From positions 63,884,368-63,948,367 of the forward strand of contig CM069452.1 in NCBI GenBank assembly GCA_035610835.1: DNA of 64,000 nucleotides, written 5' to 3'. Source of the stretch: Ophiura sarsii. Its lineage: Eukaryota; Echinodermata; Ophiuroidea; Amphilepidida; Ophiuridae. The stretch's first letter is position 1; each line of letters begins with the position of its first letter. Below, piece after piece: positions 59,041 to 64,000 of this stretch. The notes under the pieces are model-generated. The model searched no databases, was not told the DNA's origin, and saw only the letters and a list, made by a program, of their open reading frames with translations. A program made the translations under genes and the position numbers.

Positions 59041-59537
59041 TACAGAAGCACGTACAATTTCTTAACACTATAAATAATAACCAAAGTCGAGTATTTCAAG
59101 GGTGCGATTTGAATTACAATTTTGTGTTTACACCTTCTCGACAAAATATTAGAGGAAATATACATTACATTTGTCCAATGCATTCAATAGCATTACTTCT
59201 AGTTCTAGACCACAGGAAATATCAGGAAACATCAATACTTTAATTTCAAAGAATTGGATCGACTGGGTGTCCTCGTCTTGGAGAAGCTGATGTCATTTTA
59301 CATTACAAATTTGTGTATATGCAACCAATCAGAATATTTGTGAATGTCTCCGCTTATAAAGCGGCCACTCAAACGATCGAAGCGTGCGACGGATGCGCCC
59401 GTAACTGTTCAAATGGACCTGACTATAAGCAATCGGGTGAGAAGCGATTAGAACGTTCCCACAATTATCCGGATGGCCTATGTCCACATACTCGGTATAA
59501 GGGTATCATTTCTCCCGTTTGCATTCGAAATAGAGCA
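59041..59537. other. Likely RTK 3' UTR
   Basis: Directly downstream of the RTK stop on the minus strand; no repeat seen. Confidence 0.35.
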
Positions 59538-59816
59538 TCATATTACAAAGTTACTTCCTTTTCCCGGCAAATTCAAGTTGTCGTCATCGGCCGATCTCTT
59601 GAACTCATAGAAATCAGTCATTTCAACCACTTCCGAATTTTGGGATTGGATTACTAGTCGCTTATTTTGATCCGAATCTGGGGTAAAAGTCACGTTATCG
59701 GTTGGTTTTGGACTATTCAAGGCGTTCCATAAACCATCATCTGTTACACCCGATACTATTTGTGGCTCACTTATCATGCTTATCTCGTCTCCGTTGTCAT
59801 CTGTAGTTCCGGTTAC
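59538..59816 (-). CDS. RTK last coding exon: C-terminal tail
   Basis: 279 nt with the stop codon at 59538-59540; acceptor AATTACAAG in phase 0. It encodes 92 residues, polar and acidic, with VTDDGLWNAL, a MTDFYEF motif and a basic/acidic end. No known domain is recognised. The first AATAAA downstream on this strand that I see is at 58981-58976, inside a dispersed repeat. Confidence 0.8.
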   Translation of the reverse strand, partial: VTGTTDDNGDEISMISEPQIVSGVTDDGLWNALNSPKPTDNVTFTPDSDQNKRLVIQSQNSEVVEMTDFYEFKRSADDDNLNLPGKGSNFVI

Positions 59817-62800
59817 CTTGTAATTATCAAGAAGAAAAAAACCATATGACGAATATTGGTCAATTCCTTACATTGTACATAAACTCGAACCTTATAACAA
59901 ATAAAATAAAAGAGAAACATGTGTGCCATTGATGTTCAACCTCTTTCCAAAATGTATCATATTTGAGTTATTTCAGCATGTAATGCACAGTGACGGCGCA
60001 TGGAGGGTAGGTGGGCAAATTCCCCCAGTCACAACCTTTGCCCCACCCCCACCCTCAAGCTCTACCCTATTTTGTCCCCAAACAATCGAAAATGTTGAGT
60101 TTTAATGTCAAAAGTACTTACAATTGGTCTAAAATGTCCAATTCAGGCAATTTTTACATTAAAAGCCATCATTTTTGCACGAGCCATTTTGTGTGGGTTT
60201 TTTTCCCGGTTTACAACCCCCTCCCCAAAAAAATCAACAACAAACAATTGATGCTGGTGCCGCAACGTGTTAAGCAATTGCGATGGCATCGTATAATTCC
60301 ATACCAGTTCAGCAGTCGTATTTTCGCCATCCCGTGGCCTATACTGATTACAGTAGTCCGAAAAGGCACTTATTTAACTAAAATCCAAATGCATTTTTGT
60401 TTAAATTTCATTTCGTAGGTTTTGAAGAGATTCTAATTGTACATATTTTGTCGATTATCTGATATGATGAAGGGAAGGAGGGCCAGCATAAGTTGTCAAA
60501 TTTCAGCTCTCAGAACTTTCAGGGTTACCCTATACCAATGTTCTACTTCAAATAGCACACACATCATGAAATTTAAGAAAAATGTAAATTTGACAATTCC
60601 AGTCGCCTTTTATTTTATATCAGCGAATAAGATAGACGGTTGTAACCTCTATTTTAAACGTATAGAGAGCCTTTTTACCGGCAACCGGTGTACTATCAGG
60701 CAGTATCATGTTGTCTGCCCCGTTAACCCTAATTTCCCGGTCGTGTTTTTGTGAATTAAACTATCAGGAGATGGAGAGAAACGGGTTAAATTTGAGGGGG
60801 AAATCAGTTTCCGCATGCGCCGTGGATCGAGCCCGTGTCGCGTGCGTGCAAGTTTGATGCTCAACCGATTGGGCTACACGGGTGAGGTTCAAGAAACTTT
60901 TTTTTCTTCACAAGTTGAACTATGCGCTGAGCGTGGTACGAGATTTGCAATACATATATTGAACACAAAAAAATCGTAATTGTATGAAATAAAAATTCCA
61001 TTGAAATGGAATGGGGACGATCCAAGAGAAAGAAGCATGTTTTGTAACCATTTTCTGTTGCATACCAAACAAAATACCATGGAAATGGTGTATGTATTTT
61101 CCATAATTCAAACCAAAAAACAATAGAGTTGATTTGTGTGCATGGAAGGGGGGGGGGGGGGGGGGTACCGTCTGAAGAACAATCTAGGTATATATGACCA
61201 TGAATGACAGCCACAACTCACCATTTATTCAAAGATTTTCTGATTTATTAGACAACCCCACAACAATGGGGGGATTTCTCCTTAGTCAAACAAGATAAGC
61301 TATTATGTCTCTCTGTTGGGAGTCTAATAACATCTCTCTGATTGAATCATCAAGGCTAAACAAATATAGCTTTGACTACATCACAGACTGCAGGACTGTT
61401 GAAATAAACTGCATAGGTACATGTAATTTTGTCGCATATAAAAGGTTAAACATGTGTTGTGTCCTATACTTATCTATTTTAAGGACTTCAAGGGTGATCC
61501 CATACTCAACCATGCACGCTAAACAGTCAACATTATTGTGATGTGTTAATTCTACCAATTTGTTTTTAAGTAACTCTAGTTTATCCAATCACAGCTTATT
61601 TATATTTGAGTTTCAGCCAATCACAATATGGCTATGATATCATTTTTTATTCTTATGACATGATATTTGGTGCAGTCATCTTCTGACCATCAATGGGTTA
61701 AGACCTATAAGGTTTTGGTAGTTCCTCATTCTGTTACTACACTGCTGGAAATTAATAATGCAGATTGATTTAAAGTGATACAATGTTACAGATGAGATAG
61801 AATGCAACTAAATAAATCTATGGTGATTTAGTCTGGAGTTTGTGTTTATATGCCACTGCCAGAGAGAATAATGTAAAGTTTATTTACAAAGGATTCATGT
61901 GTAAGTAAATTCTTATTGTATAATATTTTGTACTCAATGAAGCAGAGATTTTGTATTCAATGTGATAACAATTTTGATATGAAACAAAACTTGATTTGTG
62001 TTTTCAATTATGTTGTTTTTGTACATTGGAAGAAACAAAGATTACATTGGAAGAAACAAAGATTTGTTTATTTAATGCAATATCGATTTTGATAAGAAAC
62101 AAAATATGATTTGTGTTTTCAATTATGTACGTTGTTTTTAATTGTGTAATGCATTTTAATAATACACAACCAGAATTGCATGAACCAGTGTTTATTTGTA
62201 ACTACTGTATGAAATGCATAATGATACTCAAAATTCATTAACCAATGTTGGTTTATAACTGTGTAATGCATTTTGATGATACACAACATGTAAGGTTCCT
62301 CAACATTGTTTATTTATAATCATTGTGTAATGCATTTTATATGATACACAATTCAACCAGTGATAGTTAATTTACTAGGATCATAAGTTATCTAGTCTTG
62401 TGTGTTTCATAACTTATTATCATTAATTGTGTTCGTTCAATATAATTGAGTAATGTTTTAAAATGAGTTATTTGATATTTGCTACATAACTCTCATTTAT
62501 AATTAGGACTGGTATTCATAGAATTCACTGTATGTTTTCTATACAGCCGTTTTTAAAAGATAATGGTTTATCTAACATCTAGAACTGTAACAACTAGAAC
62601 TGTAACAACTAGAACTGTAACAACTAGAACTGTAACAACTAGAACTGTAACAACTAGAACTGTAACAATTTACTGTTGGAGCAACTGTCGGCGATAACCG
62701 TCCCACAGTAATAACAACACTAGGAGGTCCAACAACAAGGAGGAACAACATTACAAATAGATCGAACTTTCGCGAACTTGATGACGACGGTACCGTGAGT

Positions 62801-64000
62801 GTTTACATGTATGCAGCACAACGAAGTATACGAACGCGTGCGCAAGAGCTCTGGGTGTACAATTCATTGGGATAATATTATTGTATAACTGTATGTATGA
62901 TTAATCTGGTCATATGAAACATTGTGTATTGTTATTGTATATACTGTTATTGTCATTATTGGTTCAAGAAATAATCATGATAAATAAATTGTGAAATCTA
63001 TTTACTGTCTTTTTTTATCTTCTTGAATACGAATTCAGCACAACAGCTTAGTTAACATGCCACACTGTGCCTATTCCATCTTGCACGTGACAAATTTACA
63101 AAGACTACAAACATGGCGGCCCCCACTTATGTATAGAAAGACCAAAAGGTGTACGTTTTTGCAATAACATGCTATAAGGGTGGCTTCGCCCCCCCCCCCC
63201 CAAAAAAATGGTGCACCAAATGCCTTCGTTAAAGGTTGTATTTTTAAAATTTCTTCAACTTTTCAGGGGGGCACATCCCCCATCAAACACCCCCCTGCAC
63301 CGCTGGAAGCGGCGCCATGGTCGCTGCGCGACCATTGAGTCTTTAATTGCATTCAGTAAATCGAACCCCCTAACTGAAAAGGCTGGTGTACACGCAATAC
63401 GGAATAAGCCGTGAAATTACCGTATTATCATGATATGTATACGTAAAGGCTATACCATTGCAACGGGCACTTTTAATAGTTTATTCTTGTCATTAGTACA
63501 TGTATACCTTATGTTCCGCACTAGGGTTCACGACGTCGACGCCCTCTTCCGTTTCGTCTGTGAATTCGTAGCCAGGATTGAAGCTGACTTCAGTCAGCTT
63601 CCTATCTAGTTCCTTCACCAGATCAGTGAACGTTGGACGCGAGTTTGAGAATTCATGCCAGCATTTCTTCATGTATGCATACCTATAGTGTCAAAAATAT
63701 CTAAAAGGTATGTGAGTGAGAACAAATAAGGTTTGGAACTTGATTCAGTCGTGTTGTATCTGCCTGTTCAAGTATAGCGAAGTTAAAACTGGCGTTTAAT
63801 ATCATGTTTTAATACTTAACTCCGCCATAAAAACCCGTTGTTGCTTTTTTTTTTATTGACGTCCCTCGTTTTGCTTATGCGGAAGATACGTTACATATTA
63901 CCTTAAAAAGCTGAAAAAGTGCCAAATTTTGGGAATTCTGGTAGGTTATTGACTAACGACGAGTGAATCAAAGTTCCACTTTAATCCCATCTGTTAGTGT
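59538..64000 (-). CDS. Receptor tyrosine kinase, last two coding exons (5' part outside window)
   Basis: Two exons, 63682-63508 and 59816-59538, join in phase 0 across a 3.7-kb intron. The first encodes the end of a tyrosine kinase domain: YMKKCWHEF and RPTFTDLVKELDRKL correspond to subdomain XI, closest in look to FGFR/VEGFR-type kinases. A tail of roughly 120 residues follows, with NPGY (an NPxY phosphotyrosine/PTB-type motif) and DFYEF near the end. Catalytic residues are upstream of the window and cannot be checked. The gene is on the same strand as, and 15 kb upstream of, the LRP-like gene. Which RTK class and which ectodomain it has are unknown. Confidence 0.85.
62578..62668. repeat. 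Minisatellite, 15-bp unit
   Basis: CTAGAACTGTAACAA repeated six times in tandem without change. Confidence 0.95.
63189..63330. repeat. Terminus related to the 50504-51714 hAT element
   Basis: GGGGGGCACATCCCCCATCA, CCCCCCTGCACCGCTGG and GC-rich palindromes mirror 51578-51650. Confidence 0.55.
63508..63682 (-). CDS. RTK penultimate coding exon: end of kinase domain
   Basis: 175 nt, acceptor ACACTATAG, donor GTATAC, phase 2 in and 0 out. The invariant CW and RPTF of kinase subdomain XI are present, so the frame is certain. The domain ends near LDRKL and is followed by an acidic linker containing NPGYEF. Confidence 0.88.
63683..64000. other. RTK upstream intron (partial), nothing recognised
   Basis: AT-rich sequence with no exon signal up to the window edge. 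Confidence 0.5.

Larger units (their letters stand above)
59817..63507. other. RTK last intron: repeats only
   Basis: A hAT-like end (CAGTGACGGCGCATGG) at 59990 without partner, a minus-strand tRNA-like relic at 60812-60885 (AGCCCAATCGGTTGAGCA, GGGCTCGATCC), a poly(G) tract at 61147-61165, a minisatellite at 62578-62668 and an element terminus at 63189-63330. No coding exon seen. Confidence 0.5.

Noticed and set aside
60011..60754. Two plus-strand open frames of about 105-135 codons
   Set aside because: Inside the RTK intron with no recognisable motif or splice context.

Overview
This is AT-rich intron- and repeat-laden eukaryotic DNA. Small coding exons with clean GT-AG splice sites sit in introns of 0.3 to 8.3 kb filled with non-LTR retrotransposon relics, MITE-like DNA transposons, tRNA-derived SINEs and poly(C)/poly(G) tracts. 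Domain content (YWTD propellers, EGF, LDLa, receptor tyrosine kinase) and the repeat mix point to a metazoan, most plausibly a marine invertebrate deuterostome such as an echinoderm or hemichordate. That placement is inference and is not proven by the window.

Two genes are supported, both on the minus strand. (1) A large LDL-receptor-related (LRP-like) gene starts with a signal peptide at 44511 and runs out of the window past base 1. I resolved 19 exons with consistent phases, giving about 1121 residues: signal peptide, propeller 1, two EGFs, propeller 2, two EGFs, propeller 3, one LDLa plus a Thr/Pro-rich stalk, then the start of propeller 4. Each propeller has the same four-exon phase pattern (1-1, 1-2, 2-1, 1-1) and every EGF is one 1-1 exon, so the gene grew by duplicating a 4+2 exon block. 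No transmembrane or cytoplasmic exon is in the window. (2) Upstream on the same strand, the last two coding exons (63682-63508 and 59816-59538) of a receptor tyrosine kinase encode the end of the kinase domain and a C-terminal tail. Its body lies beyond 64000. About 15 kb of intergenic DNA separates the genes.

The rest is mobile and repetitive DNA. From 1.1 to 9.4 kb, the largest intron holds a TIR element split by a LINE 3' end and a second LINE whose 5' part is inverted (twin-priming geometry) and split by a 2.1-kb TIR element with a TTA duplication. From 11 to 16 kb there are nested repeats. From 18 to 19 kb there is a decayed tandem array of copies of the end of exon 11. From 22 to 32 kb there are paired MITEs, a telomere-like palindrome, two copies of a 1.35-kb mariner-like element and a long foldback. 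From 33 to 34.3 kb there are a tRNA-Asn gene or relic and SINE pieces. From 39 to 42 kb there are a TIR element and a 0.5-kb repeat flanking exon 3. A CR1/L2-like fragment reaches within about 14 nt of exon 2. The intergenic region holds two non-autonomous hAT elements with exact 8-bp target duplications, a 1.08-kb TIR element carrying a transposase relic, and from 54.6 to 58.7 kb a recurring 15-bp motif (GTTACCTACRAATAC and complement) that I cannot assign.

All homology statements come from reading motifs and translations by eye. Exon joins were checked by phase and splice consensus, not against transcripts.
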